A DNA stretch of 64,000 nt, taken from contig KV454017.1 in NCBI GenBank assembly GCA_001661245.1, forward strand, positions 167,528 to 231,527, given 5' to 3'. This DNA is from Pachysolen tannophilus NRRL Y-2460 (taxonomy: Eukaryota > Ascomycota > Pichiomycetes > Alaninales > Pachysolenaceae). A program made the position numbers and the translations under genes. This document shows positions 29,345-39,900 of this stretch, piece after piece. The stretch's first letter is position 1; every line of letters begins with the position of its first letter. A model generated the notes under the pieces. That model saw only the letters and a list, made by a program, of their open reading frames with translations. It was not told the DNA's origin and searched no databases.

Positions 29345-31072
29345 ATGTTCAAAAAAATCGATAAAATTGATAAAAGCGATTATGTTGCCAGTAGTTCCAA
29401 GAAATATTTAGGAATGAGGGGTGCGCCTTTGCATAAGGCCATTGCTACTATAGCGGGACTTGGATTTTTATTATTTGGTTATGATCAAGGTGTTATGGGT
29501 AGTTTATTAACTTTAGATAGTTTTTTAGAAACTTTCCCACAAATTAATGATAGTGTGGATACTTCTAAATCCACTTTAAAAGGTTTTGTTATTGCTGTTT
29601 ATGAATTAGGTTGTATGACTGGTGCATTTTTCACAATGTGGAAAGGTGATATTTTTGGTCGTAGAAAAATGATTTTTTATGGAAGTATTATAATGACTAT
29701 TGGTGGTATATTACAATGTACTTCTTATAGTGTTGCACAATTGGCAGTTGCTAGAGTTGTTAGTGGTGTTGGAAATGGGTTTATTACTTCAACTATTCCA
29801 ACATTACAATCTGAATGTGCAAAGCCTCATAGAAGAGGTGCTTTAATTATGATGTCTGGTGCCTTGATTTCTTTTGGTATATGTTTTTCATATTGGGTTG
29901 ATTTTGGTCTTTATTTTGCCACTGGTGATGTTCAATGGAGATTTCCTATTGCATTCCAAATTGTCTTTTCACTTTTATTAACTAGTTTGATTTTTGAATT
30001 ACCAGAATCTCCTCGTTGGTTAGTTAAAATTCATGAAATTGAAAGAGCAAGAGAAACTTTTGCTGCATTAGATGATGTTTCAGTTGATGATCCATTGATT
30101 GATGATGAAATTAAAGATATTCAAGCTGTTTTGAAAAGAGATCTGGATCTGGGTGCTGATAAGTTTAGCTTTAGCGTTGTTTTCAAATTTGATGAAAAGA
30201 AAACTTTCCATAGAACAATGTTGGCTTATTTTGTTCAAGTTATGCAACAAATTAGTGGTATTAACTTGATTACTTATTATGCTGGTACAATTTATGAAAC
30301 TTATATCGGTATGAATGCTTTAGATTCAAGAATATTGGCTGCTTGTAATGGTACAGAATATTTCTTGGCTTCTTTAATTCCATTTTATACAGTGGAAAGA
30401 TTTGGTAGAAGAAGTTTATTTTTATTTGGTACTGCTGGACAAGCAATTACTATGGCAATCTTAACAGGTGTTCAATGGGCTTCAGAATATAAAGGTGATC
30501 AAGGTGCTGCAATTGCTTGTGCTGTATTCTTGTTTGTATTTAATACTTTCTTCGCCATTGGTATGTTAGGTATGACTTGGTTATTACCACCTGAATTGGT
30601 TACTTTAGAATCAAGAGCTTCAGTTACAGGGCTCTCAACCAGTGCTAATTGGTTATTTAATTTTGTTGTTGTCATGATCACCCCAGTTTGTTTTACTCAT
30701 ATTGGTCCATATACTTATACCATCTTTGCCGTTGTTAATGCAATCATGGTTCCATGTATCTTTTTCTTTTACCCAGAGACAAAGGGTAGATCTTTGGAAG
30801 AAATGGATAGAATCTTTGAACAATCTAATCCAAAAACTCCATGGGACGTTGTCAGAATTGCAAGAGAAATGCCATTTGAAAATAGAGATATTGACAATGA
30901 AGATGAAGAAGATAAGATTAACTTGGACCGTAGTAGTGAGACTAGCTCAGTTAGTAATGAAAAGGGAAGTGCTTCTTTCACTCTGGATAGTGTTAACGAC
31001 ACGGGATTCTTTGTCAAGAATGAAGAAAATAAAAATGAACAAGAAACAAGTCAACCCGAAAAGAAAGAGTGA
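29345..31072 (+). CDS. STL1: MFS sugar/polyol transporter, STL1-like
   Basis: 575 residues from the ATG at 29345 (the TTG six bases upstream is not used). Twelve membrane segments. Sugar-porter signatures are present: GFLLFGYDQGVMGSLLT (TM1), GDIFGRRKM, ELPESPRWLVKIHE, QVMQQISGINLITYY (TM7), ERFGRRSLFLFG and FFYPETKGRSLEEMD. The C-terminal tail is acidic/Ser-rich. The STL1 subfamily (H+/glycerol symporters) is the closest match by the TM1 region and lack of hexose-transporter features, but substrate cannot be settled from sequence: glycerol, a hexose or a pentose are all possible. The long promoter suggests strong regulation. Confidence 0.75.
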   Translation: MFKKIDKIDKSDYVASSSKKYLGMRGAPLHKAIATIAGLGFLLFGYDQGVMGSLLTLDSFLETFPQINDSVDTSKSTLKGFVIAVYELGCMTGAFFTMWKGDIFGRRKMIFYGSIIMTIGGILQCTSYSVAQLAVARVVSGVGNGFITSTIPTLQSECAKPHRRGALIMMSGALISFGICFSYWVDFGLYFATGDVQWRFPIAFQIVFSLLLTSLIFELPESPRWLVKIHEIERARETFAALDDVSVDDPLIDDEIKDIQAVLKRDLDLGADKFSFSVVFKFDEKKTFHRTMLAYFVQVMQQISGINLITYYAGTIYETYIGMNALDSRILAACNGTEYFLASLIPFYTVERFGRRSLFLFGTAGQAITMAILTGVQWASEYKGDQGAAIACAVFLFVFNTFFAIGMLGMTWLLPPELVTLESRASVTGLSTSANWLFNFVVVMITPVCFTHIGPYTYTIFAVVNAIMVPCIFFFYPETKGRSLEEMDRIFEQSNPKTPWDVVRIAREMPFENRDIDNEDEEDKINLDRSSETSSVSNEKGSASFTLDSVNDTGFFVKNEENKNEQETSQPEKKE

Positions 31073-31564
31073 AAGAAGAAAAAGAACTTTTAATCGTTTT
31101 ATTTTTATTTTAGAGAAACTATTCATGCTTTAGTTGTTAAACTGTTGTTGTTGTTATTGCCTTTTATTTTTTTTTACTTTTTATTTTTTTAACTTTAAAG
31201 TTGCTTATTACTGTTTTCGTTGTTAATATTGATCCATTATTATCTTCTCTTTTTATGGGATTGCATTTTTCTATATAGTTCTCGTTATTATTACCAACAG
31301 ATGGATATATATATATATATATCTATTCGTGTGGTTTTGTGTGTATATTAAATGAACATATTATACCATTTTATACTTTTTGTTGTAGATTTTTAAGCTT
31401 ATTTTAAGATATTCTGCAGGGATTCTGTAGTCATACTGTAGTCATACTGTAGCCATGCTGTGGACATGCTGTAGACACGAAGTGACAGTCTGTCTGTCAT
31501 CACACGAGAGAGAATTTTTTTCCTTCTATTAAAAGAAATAAAAAAAAAAAAAAANAAAAAAATT
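31073..31564. other. Transporter 3' flank with an 11-bp minisatellite
   Basis: T-rich 3' UTR, a TA microsatellite (about 31307-31322), an 11-bp tandem repeat at 31411-31476, and an A-run containing one N (31555) that on the minus strand forms the T-tract after the tRNA. Confidence 0.6.
31411..31476. repeat. 11-bp tandem repeat, six imperfect copies
   Basis: Units of the form ATACTGTAGTC: ATTCTGCAGGG, ATTCTGTAGTC, ATACTGTAGTC, ATACTGTAGCC, ATGCTGTGGAC, ATGCTGTAGAC, contiguous without gaps. It is more GC-rich than its surroundings. Confidence 0.85.
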
Positions 31565-31636
31565 AAGCGCTGCTAGGTTTCGATCCTAGGACATCAGGGT
31601 TATGAGCCCTGCGCGCTTCCACTGCGCCACAGCGCT
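31565..31636 (-). tRNA. Initiator tRNA-Met (CAT)
   Basis: Intronless cloverleaf: acceptor AGCGCTG/CAGCGCT with the eukaryotic-initiator A1:U72 pair, D-arm GCGC-AGTGGAA-GCGC, anticodon stem CAGGG/CCCTG with loop CTCATAA, and T-arm CTAGG-ATCGAAA-CCTAG with A54 in place of T54. It is nearly identical to S. cerevisiae initiator tRNA apart from compensated pairs. A T-rich tract downstream (interrupted by an N) serves as Pol III terminator. The base at position 73 reads U, whereas S. cerevisiae has A. Confidence 0.95.
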
Positions 31637-32207
31637 TTTGCTGTGATATCTTTTTCAACTCTCGAACACTAACAGGTGCTCCATACAAAATTTTTTTTTT
31701 TTTTTCCTTCTAAGAATAGCCACAAATTTAATTGCCAAAAAGAGCGAACAAATTTCATTATAATGTCTGAGCAATGAATAGTACCGAAAATATCGGTATA
31801 CTTCCAAGTCACTGAGAAGTAAGTGAATAAATAATAATCTATTTCTACCTGAGGCCACTAAGGGGACAATTTCTTCAGAATTTTTTTCCTTCTAGCCTTT
31901 CTTATTAAGAATTAGTAATCTTTAATTATAAAGGGGTTTCTAATAATTTGGATCTCGGTGTGGCATTCTGTACCCATGTGTAAAGTAAACCCGTGCTGAA
32001 TGACTAATTCTTCGTCTTTTTTTTCCCCTTTTTTTTCACTACTTAAGTAAACCAGATTTCTCATCAGCCATTTTTTAACGTTTTTGATATTAAAAATTCT
32101 TTTTTTTTTTTCTTTCTATTTCAGTTGTATTTTTGGAGTCTTTGCCACAATCTGATTTATCAATAAGATCAATAGTTAAACCTTGCATTTTTCTTTTCAC
32201 CTACACA
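31637..32207. other. tRNA upstream region and SSU1 promoter
   Basis: About 570 bp of AT-rich sequence with no gene recognised. A pyrimidine tract ending CAG at about 32124 could be a splice acceptor for an upstream untranslated exon, but no donor was pinned down. Confidence 0.4.
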
Positions 32208-33374
32208 ATGAACAATATGCAACAAAGCGTTGTTGTTAATATTGTGAATCATGAAAGCAGTTTTCGGAGACATTTTATTAAAAATTTTCATTCGATATGG
32301 TTTGCCAGTGTTATGGGTACTGGTATAGCTTCGACTTTTTTGTATAGATGTCCATTTGGTGCTGAATGGTTAAAGGTATGCGGCTTAATTATGTTTGGTA
32401 TCACAGTATGCATGTTCTTACTTTTCAGTACTATTTTCATTTTGAAAAATTTTTGTTTTTATAGAAATACAGCTTTCTTATTTGATGCGAAACAATCTGT
32501 ATTTCTTGGTTGTTATCCCATGGGGTTGGTTACCATAATTAACATGATAACATTAATAGCCGAGGGTAGTTTTAATGAAAAGAAATGGTTTTATTTTATC
32601 TATATTCTTTGGGTTATAGATATGATTATGAGTTTAATGTGTTCTTGGGGAATTACATTTATATTGTTCACTAGGTCACATATTTCCGACTATAAAGAAC
32701 ATGGTTTTAATGCAACCTTACTATTACCATTGGTGACAATGACTGTATGTGCTGCAAGTGGTTCATTATTTTACAGTATGATCCCAAATGAAGATTTTAA
32801 ATTAGTTCAAATTATAATATGTTTCTTATTATGGGCAAATGCTATATGTTTATCTCTTCCTGTTATTGTAATTTATTTTCTGAAATTATATGTTACAAAA
32901 ATTGTTCCAACTTCATTGATTTTCACTGGATTTATACCAATTGGAATAATGGGTCAAGGTTCTTATGGAATTTTATTAATGGGGAATAATTCTTCAAATT
33001 ATATTATAAAAAATTATAATAAATACCCATCAAATTTTAATAATTTTTTAGAAACTGCACTTGCAACAGCTAATTTTTTCAAATTTTCAGCACTTATAAT
33101 TGCATTATTCTTATCTTCATTAGGATTCTTTTTAACTTTTTTAGCTTCTAGTTCAATTTTCCATGGTGAAAAACCAAAATTTTTTAAAAAAGAATGGTGG
33201 GCAATGTGTTTCCCCATAGGTGCAATGGCAATACTGAGTTCTGAATTAGGAATATTGTTTGATTTTGTAACCTTCAAAGTGATTGGTTGCATTTATGGTG
33301 CTACATTGGTTGTACTCACTATAGTTTGTTTAATTGGAAGTTTTATTCATGAATTCCCATGGCATCGGAAATAA
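32208..33374 (+). CDS. SSU1: SSU1-like sulfite efflux pump (TDT family)
   Basis: 388 residues from the first ATG at 32208. About ten membrane helices. The N-terminal signature FIKNFHSIWFASVMGTGIASTFLYRCPF and the central MTVCAASGSLFY and FIPIGIMGQGSYGILLMG motifs match the TDT/SLAC1 family and fungal Ssu1. S. cerevisiae Ssu1 exports sulfite at the plasma membrane and gives sulfite tolerance. The Ala-rich C-terminal motif before the last helices (PIGAMAILSSELGILF) is also family-like. It could instead be a malate transporter of the Mae1 branch, but the N-terminus favours SSU1. Confidence 0.85.
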   Translation: MNNMQQSVVVNIVNHESSFRRHFIKNFHSIWFASVMGTGIASTFLYRCPFGAEWLKVCGLIMFGITVCMFLLFSTIFILKNFCFYRNTAFLFDAKQSVFLGCYPMGLVTIINMITLIAEGSFNEKKWFYFIYILWVIDMIMSLMCSWGITFILFTRSHISDYKEHGFNATLLLPLVTMTVCAASGSLFYSMIPNEDFKLVQIIICFLLWANAICLSLPVIVIYFLKLYVTKIVPTSLIFTGFIPIGIMGQGSYGILLMGNNSSNYIIKNYNKYPSNFNNFLETALATANFFKFSALIIALFLSSLGFFLTFLASSSIFHGEKPKFFKKEWWAMCFPIGAMAILSSELGILFDFVTFKVIGCIYGATLVVLTIVCLIGSFIHEFPWHRK

Positions 33375-33768
33375 AACTAATAATTCATGTTTATAGAAGA
33401 AATTTTTTAAATAAAAATAAAATTTACTAGCACATTTTACAACATTACTTTATTATCTATTAAATTATAATGACAACTATGATAATATAATACAATACTT
33501 TAAGAAAGAAGAAGCGAAGTCAAAAAAAAAAAAAAAGAAAAAGAAAATCAAAAAAAAAAGTAAAAGAGATATCTATAAATTAATGAGACAATCAAAAAAA
33601 TTTTATTTAAAGAACAAAAATTGTGAATAGTAAAATAAATAAATAATAAAAAAAAAAAAAAAAACAAAAAGAACAAAAAGTAATAATAGTAAATTAGTAA
33701 ATTAGTAAAATAATAGGTCGAACTAAATAGAAATAACATTAAAAATCAAGCAAGGATTACAATTAACT
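33375..33768. other. Convergent 3' flanks of SSU1 and SET2
   Basis: About 390 bp of A/T runs between two converging genes. Nothing recognised beyond poly-A tracts. Confidence 0.6.
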
Positions 33769-36339
33769 TTATTTGACTCTTTTAGGATCTGGTTCATCAT
33801 GTTCTCCATTGCTTCTTTTCTTATCATGCTTTTCTCTGTATTTTATTAAAAATTTTTCCATGTAACTTTTCACAAATATTTTTATTTTATTTTTTTTCTC
33901 ATCAGCCAACTCATTTGGAGGATCTAAATGACGTTTTAATTCTTTTTCAACTAGAATATTTACAATATCTTTTGCACATTTTTTCAAATTCTCATGTCCA
34001 ATTTCACGTTCATATTTTTTCAACATGTTAGGAACAACACCTGCAAACAATTTTTTATAGATTGTTTCATTTGTTGGTTGTTCTGAAGAAGGTTTATTAT
34101 TATTACTCTTATGTGAATGATGCTTACTACGTTTTTTCTTACTGTTAATGCTACGAGCACTAGCAGCTTTTTTCAATTCTTCTTCTTGTTCTTTTTCCCT
34201 TTTCGCAGCTAATAATTTATCTTCAGCTTCCTTTTGAGCTTTCCGTATAATTGCATTCAAACTTTCTTGTCTTCTTTTTGCTTCTTCTTCCTTTTTACGT
34301 TGTTCCAACTCTTGCAATTTTCTTAACCTTTCATTTTCCTCCATTTCTCGTTTCCTTCTTAAAAGCTCTCTTTCTGCCTTAACATCAAATGCCGCCGGTC
34401 TTGTTGGTATTGTTGTATCAAAATTAGATTTACCACTAACATGAGCTTCTTCTGATTCATCATAATCATCATCTCTTTTCAAAGAAAATCCTCTTTCATG
34501 GGTATCTGAAGGAGAAACTGATTTTAAATTATCATTTGAACCATTTCCCGTAGACTGAAGATTTCCATTAAAACCAAATTCAGAACTTGATGTTGGTTCA
34601 TTCCATTGTGTCTTATTCAAGAGTCTATTATAAAAATATGGGTTTGTTGAACCAGGGGCAATTGCCCATTCCCAATTATCTGGTAATATTCTACCTTCAT
34701 AAATTCTTGTCTTTGGTAAATCTTCAATTTTCACTTGTGGTTGTTTTTCTTCTTTAAGAGCAGGAGTTAAAGATTTATTTTCCTTTGGTTTTTTAGGAAT
34801 TCTATATGCCATTTTCAATTCACTCCATTCAACTAATAAATTGGAAGATGCTTGTTTAATTTCTTCATTATCAGTGTTATTAACAACATCATTTAATACA
34901 CTTTCAATTTTAGAACTTGATATTTTATTTTTTGTCATTTTTGGCCATCTTGTCAATATATGTAAGCAATTCAATATCATTTGATTATTAGATTTATCTT
35001 TCCAATTATCCTTTATCAAAGTACTAAAAATTTCATAACCATGCATTCTAATAATTCTATTATTAATAGATGTATCCTGTGTTAATAAAATTCTTTCAAC
35101 CAATTTATTAATAATAAGGATTTCTTGATTACGCAATAAAGCGCTCATGACTCTAGAAACTTCTGCATCTGATAATGGAGACATTGTTAATGAATTAACA
35201 AATTCTTCATTGATATTACTATCTTCATCTTTATTTTTTATCTTACGACCACTTTGTTTCATCATCTTTAACCAAGATTTCTCCTGTGATGAAGTTATAC
35301 CAAGAGCATCTGCAACAACTTGAGGTAATAAAGATGCACTATCAGTTTGAGTTTTACCACCCATGAACCCAATACAATTTGGTTCACCACAATAACAAGG
35401 TTGAGCTTGAGCACCATATCTATCAACGTTATAATCAAATGTAATTTCTTCACCTTTTAATATTAATCTCTTGGCAAAAATACCCATTCTTAATTTTTTA
35501 CCAACAACCCATTTATCAACATAAGCATTTGGCATACATGAATGATTACAAAAACGAGCAAGACAACCTCTTGAAGTAGCATCAATAAATTCTCCTTTTT
35601 GTAACATCATAAAATAAAAATGTTTAAATCCCTTTTGATCATATTGAACCATTCTTTCTCTAAAAGTTTCTTCATCAATCACATCACCAATATATTCATA
35701 CAAAAAACTATCTGGACGTATATCTTTATCTGCTCTTAATCCATAACCTTTTTTTTCAGTTTCAATAACTGAAACCTGTGCATATATTTTTTTTTGAAAC
35801 CTTTGATTTTGACAATCATCCCCACAAGAACATACTCCATTGATACACTCCACCGATGTCAATCTATTTATACAATCCGAATCTTCACCACAAGCATTAT
35901 TAATCGTACCTGTCCAATCTTCAGTACAATCACATGTCATCTGTTCTTCTTGATTAGAATCTCCCAAATGCTTATCCATATATCGACATTTCGATATCTC
36001 AGTAAAAGTCTTTAACGCATCTTTTGTCTTGTCTTCCAAATGATTGAATAACTGAACTTTATGAGTTTTTTTGCTTGTCTTCAAATCTACAAGGGAAAAA
36101 AGCCAAAAAAAAATAAAAAAAATTTAAAATTTTTTTTATTTTTTTTTATACCAATATTATTATTAGTAAACTAATCATTCTTCATTAAAAAATCACTTTC
36201 AACTTTTTTTTTTTAAAAAAAATTAAAAAATTAACATACCTCCATCACTAGATGACGAATCAGTCATCTCAACTTGATCAATGATTTTCTCTTCATCTTC
36301 ATCATCAGATACTATCTGTCTTCTTCTATTCACTGCCAT
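33769..36339 (-). CDS. SET2: SET2, histone H3 K36 methyltransferase (one intron)
   Basis: Exon 1 is 36240-36339 (ATG at 36339); exon 2 is 33769-36086; 805 residues in all. The 153-nt intron has GTATGT, a TTTACTAATAA branch region and TAG. Domains in order: AWS (MTCDCTEDWTG...DCINRLTSVEC...CSCGDDCQNQRFQ), SET (EKKGYGLRADKDI..., FIDATSRGCLARFCNHSCMPNAYVDKW, GEEITFDYNVDRYG), post-SET (CYCGEPNCIGFMGG), a WW domain (LPDNWEWAIAPGSTNPYFYNRLLNKTQWNEP), a charged coiled coil and a C-terminal SRI domain that binds Ser2/Ser5-phosphorylated Pol II CTD. It acts in transcribed chromatin to suppress cryptic initiation. No in-frame CTG was found. Confidence 0.95.
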
Positions 36340-36693
36340 ATTGAAAAAAAAAAATGCAAAATAAACGAAAAACAAAATAAAAAAAAAAAAAAAAAAAAAA
36401 AAAACAAGAAAGAAAGAAATTAGCTAGCCAAAAATAATCAACGGTTTTGACCACGATAAATCAACTAATCATAAATAAATCTATGAATTACTTTATTAAC
36501 GTTTACTATATACCGATTCACCAACCAATCTGTTCATAAAATTAACAGAAACACTTTAAACAACTTTATAAAAAGTTTTGGTTAAAACTCCAACTTCAAC
36601 AAAATTGTCAAAAAAAAAAATAAATAAAAAAAAATTAAAAAAAAAAATCTGCCAAAAAACCAGAAAATTAGAAAAAAAACGTCACGTGTCAAT
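36340..36693. other. SET2 promoter / LST4 3' flank
   Basis: Contains a long A-run (about 36376-36404) and a Cbf1-type CACGTG at 36683-36688, close to the LST4 stop. No gene recognised. Confidence 0.5.
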
Positions 36694-39600
36694 TTACAGC
36701 GTATTTTCTTGGTTTCCCAGTTCAAACATGATATTGATGAGATGTCTTATTGATTTAAAAGTGTCGAGTTCGAGATCCAGAGAGGCTTTCTTTGCCTCTT
36801 GTTCTGTAGATTCGTAGGTGGTGGTGGTGGTGGTGTTATTCTTGTTGTTGTTATTGTTATTGTTGATTTTCTTGGCGGTATCAATGATTTTGTCGAGAAT
36901 TCTGTCTATCTTGAGGACGTAGTTATCATCTATGCAATTTTTCTTTGGGGAAAATAGTTTTCTAACTGTTGTCTTTGGATCTGGAGTTGAGTTATTTGAG
37001 TAGTGGATACTTGAATCCAAGTTTGTGTTTGAGCGATTCACATTTTTGAAGCTATTAGAGAGATTCCAGTTAAAAGACTCAGAGTAATTATTATTATTAT
37101 TATTATGATTCAGCAATTGATCGTTTGTTGGGTTGCTCGATACAAGTCCACCATTACTACTGCTGCCGCTACTTGCAGTGGTGCCTCTTTTCAGCCTGCC
37201 CAAGGCTGCTGATAATGCCGAGTGTTGTGATGACGAGGAGGGAGTTGTAGTGCCAGCAGCAGAAGCAGAAGCAGTAGCAATACCAGAAGCAGTATTAGTG
37301 CTAGTACTAGTACCGGTACCGGTTGTTTTTATTGTAAATTCTTTAATTTCCCTAGCGGCAAGGGAAACAAATATTGTCTTGGTTATAGTTGTGGGTTTAC
37401 TTGATTTTAATAGTTGATGGTTTTGTAAATCATTTCTCATAGCTTGAAGAACAACTTGATCCAAATTAGAAGACATTGGGCAAGCTTGTAACAGGAATTC
37501 AGGTCTAAATTCATCGACATAGCCACATAAGGGTAATAATGAAAGGTTTCTTAAATTATTTTTTTTTTAAAATTCCTTTCACGTTTATCATTAAAATTTT
37601 TTTTCCCAAGTTTGCATTCTTCATTAATGAAAATATCTTCTAATGAAACATCAACTAAATTATTATTTTCACCATTTTCAACAATATAAATTTCTGGATC
37701 ACTTTTCATAATCAGTTTACATTGATCCCTTACCATCTGATATGTCTTATTATCACAATCACTGTTTAATGTTGTTGCAGTTCTATTAAGGTATGATAAT
37801 GTGTTTGCACTATATTTTGAATTAATATTATTGGAAACACTACTAAAATCATATTGTGAAGTTGTTTTCGTTAATCTTTGATTATTATTATAAAAATTAG
37901 AAAAATTAGAAAAATTGTTCCCACCATGATTTGTATAAGGAGAATTTGATAAAGAAGATGGAATCCAAGAATAATCTTCATATTCAGTAGCTGGAGAAGG
38001 AGTTCTAACACTTGATAAAGAAAGTCCTGGCTTGGAATTATTATTGTTAACATTATTTGTTATATGATGATTTGTATTAAATGAATCGGTCATATAATTA
38101 TTAGTATTATTATTCCCATTATTATTACTTGTCCACCATTTTTCAAGAACAGAAAGACCATGATTTTTCCATGATGATGCATTATAAGATGATGAAAATG
38201 ATGATGATAAACATTGTAATGATGCACAACTAGAAGATGGTTTTATCACAGTTAAACTTGCATGAGGCGTTGAAGTAGTGGCTAAAGACACAGATGTTGT
38301 CTTTGGAATTTCCCATCCTTTTGAATACGAAGAAACTGATGGAGTATTAGTTGAAGAAGAATCATCATTATCTTCTTCTGCATTTACTTTTTCAATTTCA
38401 TCTTGTAAATTTAAATTTTTACCTTCATTTCTATTATTAGTTTTTATATTATTGTTTCCACCAATTTCTTTATGATTTTTATTTTCATTAGACATAGTAG
38501 TTAATGGTGAAGAACTAGATTCAGAATTTTCTTCTAATTCATAAGAACGTAAGATTTCTTCTTCATATGCATGATTTTTAGTAACTAATACATCATCAGG
38601 TAATATTCCACTTATTATAAAAATCAATTTTTGAACAACCATTGGATTACCAGTCATAATAACTACCCTTGTTATTTCCTTTTTTTTATCACTAGGTTTA
38701 TTAAACAATAAATTATATCTTATTGGAATTAAAATGGAAAATAAACTTGCTAAAAATTTTAAATTAGAAGATCCAAAATTTTTACCATCTTTAAGTTGTA
38801 ACCAAGTTGCAACATAATGACACCAATTAAGTATTACAGTATTTGATCTTTTCATTCCAACAAGTAATCTTGGTATATTTGAAATTGAATGAGTTAATTT
38901 GATTACTCCAACTAAAAATTGATGTAATTCATGATCATTTTGTAAAATGAGTGATGGGAAACAAAGTGATCTTTTATTACTATCACAAGATTGAATATTG
39001 GAACAAAATTTTGGATTTGTTGAACATAACAGTTTTAATTTCCGTACAGTTGAAGTTTCAATTGATGTTATAAAATTAATATATTCTTCCCAATTATCTG
39101 TTACTACTGTTTCTATAAGATCTGGATTTATAGGTAATACAATTCCAATACCAAATCTTGTACAATTTTTACCACTATTTGATGGATTTCCAATTTTTAA
39201 AGTAGGATTTGGTAACCATTTTTCAACATTTTCTAAATCTAAATCACGATTATTGTTTTCAATTACCATATCATTAGAAAATGTTTGATTTAATGAAAAA
39301 AGACGAGTTATTAATATTGAATTAGTAGTATTTGGTAAAGATGGTAATACTTGTAATTTCGATGAAGTTGAAACTTCATTTATTGGTACACCACAACCAA
39401 AGATATAATCTGATAATTCAGCTAAATTATGGTATCTTGAATTATCCATTTTTAAATTTTTAAAATTTATATTTTGTTGTTGTTGTTGATTTAAAATTGT
39501 ACTTCCTGTAAATTGTATTGCCGAATCAAATAACGGTTGTTTCGACCTTATATTCCCATCTTGATATACCACTATTCTACAACTATTACTGTCTAGTGGC

Positions 39601-39833
39601 AATGCCGGTAAATGATTTGGTGTTCCATAAAGTAAAGTTCTAGTATATGCATCATCATAATTTTGATGTTCGTATTTACCAAAATGTTGATGTGGGATTG
39701 ATGAGTTTAGTATTGGTGAATTTAACTCAGATGTTATTGGAGTCATCTTGAGGTCCTGCAGTACCGAATTCAGCGGATGATGAGAAATTGATGAAGATGA
39801 AGAGGACCTATTATTTAACAAGCGGTCTAACAT
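36694..39833 (-). CDS. LST4: LST4, folliculin-interacting protein (FNIP) orthologue, frame broken in an A10 run
   Basis: Two adjacent frames belong to one gene. The upstream part starts at 39833 and has the Lst4/FNIP N-terminal motif CRIVVYQDGNIRSKQPLFDSA. It ends with a stop at 37551, just after a homopolymer at 37559-37568. The reading then continues in another frame with NLSLLPLCGYVDEFRPEFLLQACP, a typical FNIP/Lst4 C-terminal DENN segment, into the frame ending at 36694. One extra A in the run would join them (about 1046 residues). Asn- and Ser-rich linkers fill the middle. Lst4 partners Lst7 (folliculin) at the vacuole as a GAP for Gtr2, promoting TORC1 signalling and Gap1 sorting. Sequencing error is more likely than a true pseudogene. 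Confidence 0.8.
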
Positions 39834-39869
39834 GATAACAGAAAGACCTATTTTGATTTTTATTAGAAG

Positions 39870-39900
<31 letters not shown>

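Noticed and set aside
31411-31476. CRISPR-like array
   Set aside because: Contiguous 11-bp units without spacers in a eukaryotic genome; a minisatellite.
36694-37476. Separate 260-residue gene downstream of LST4
   Set aside because: Conserved Lst4/FNIP sequence precedes its first ATG in the same frame, so it is the 3' part of LST4 after a frameshift.
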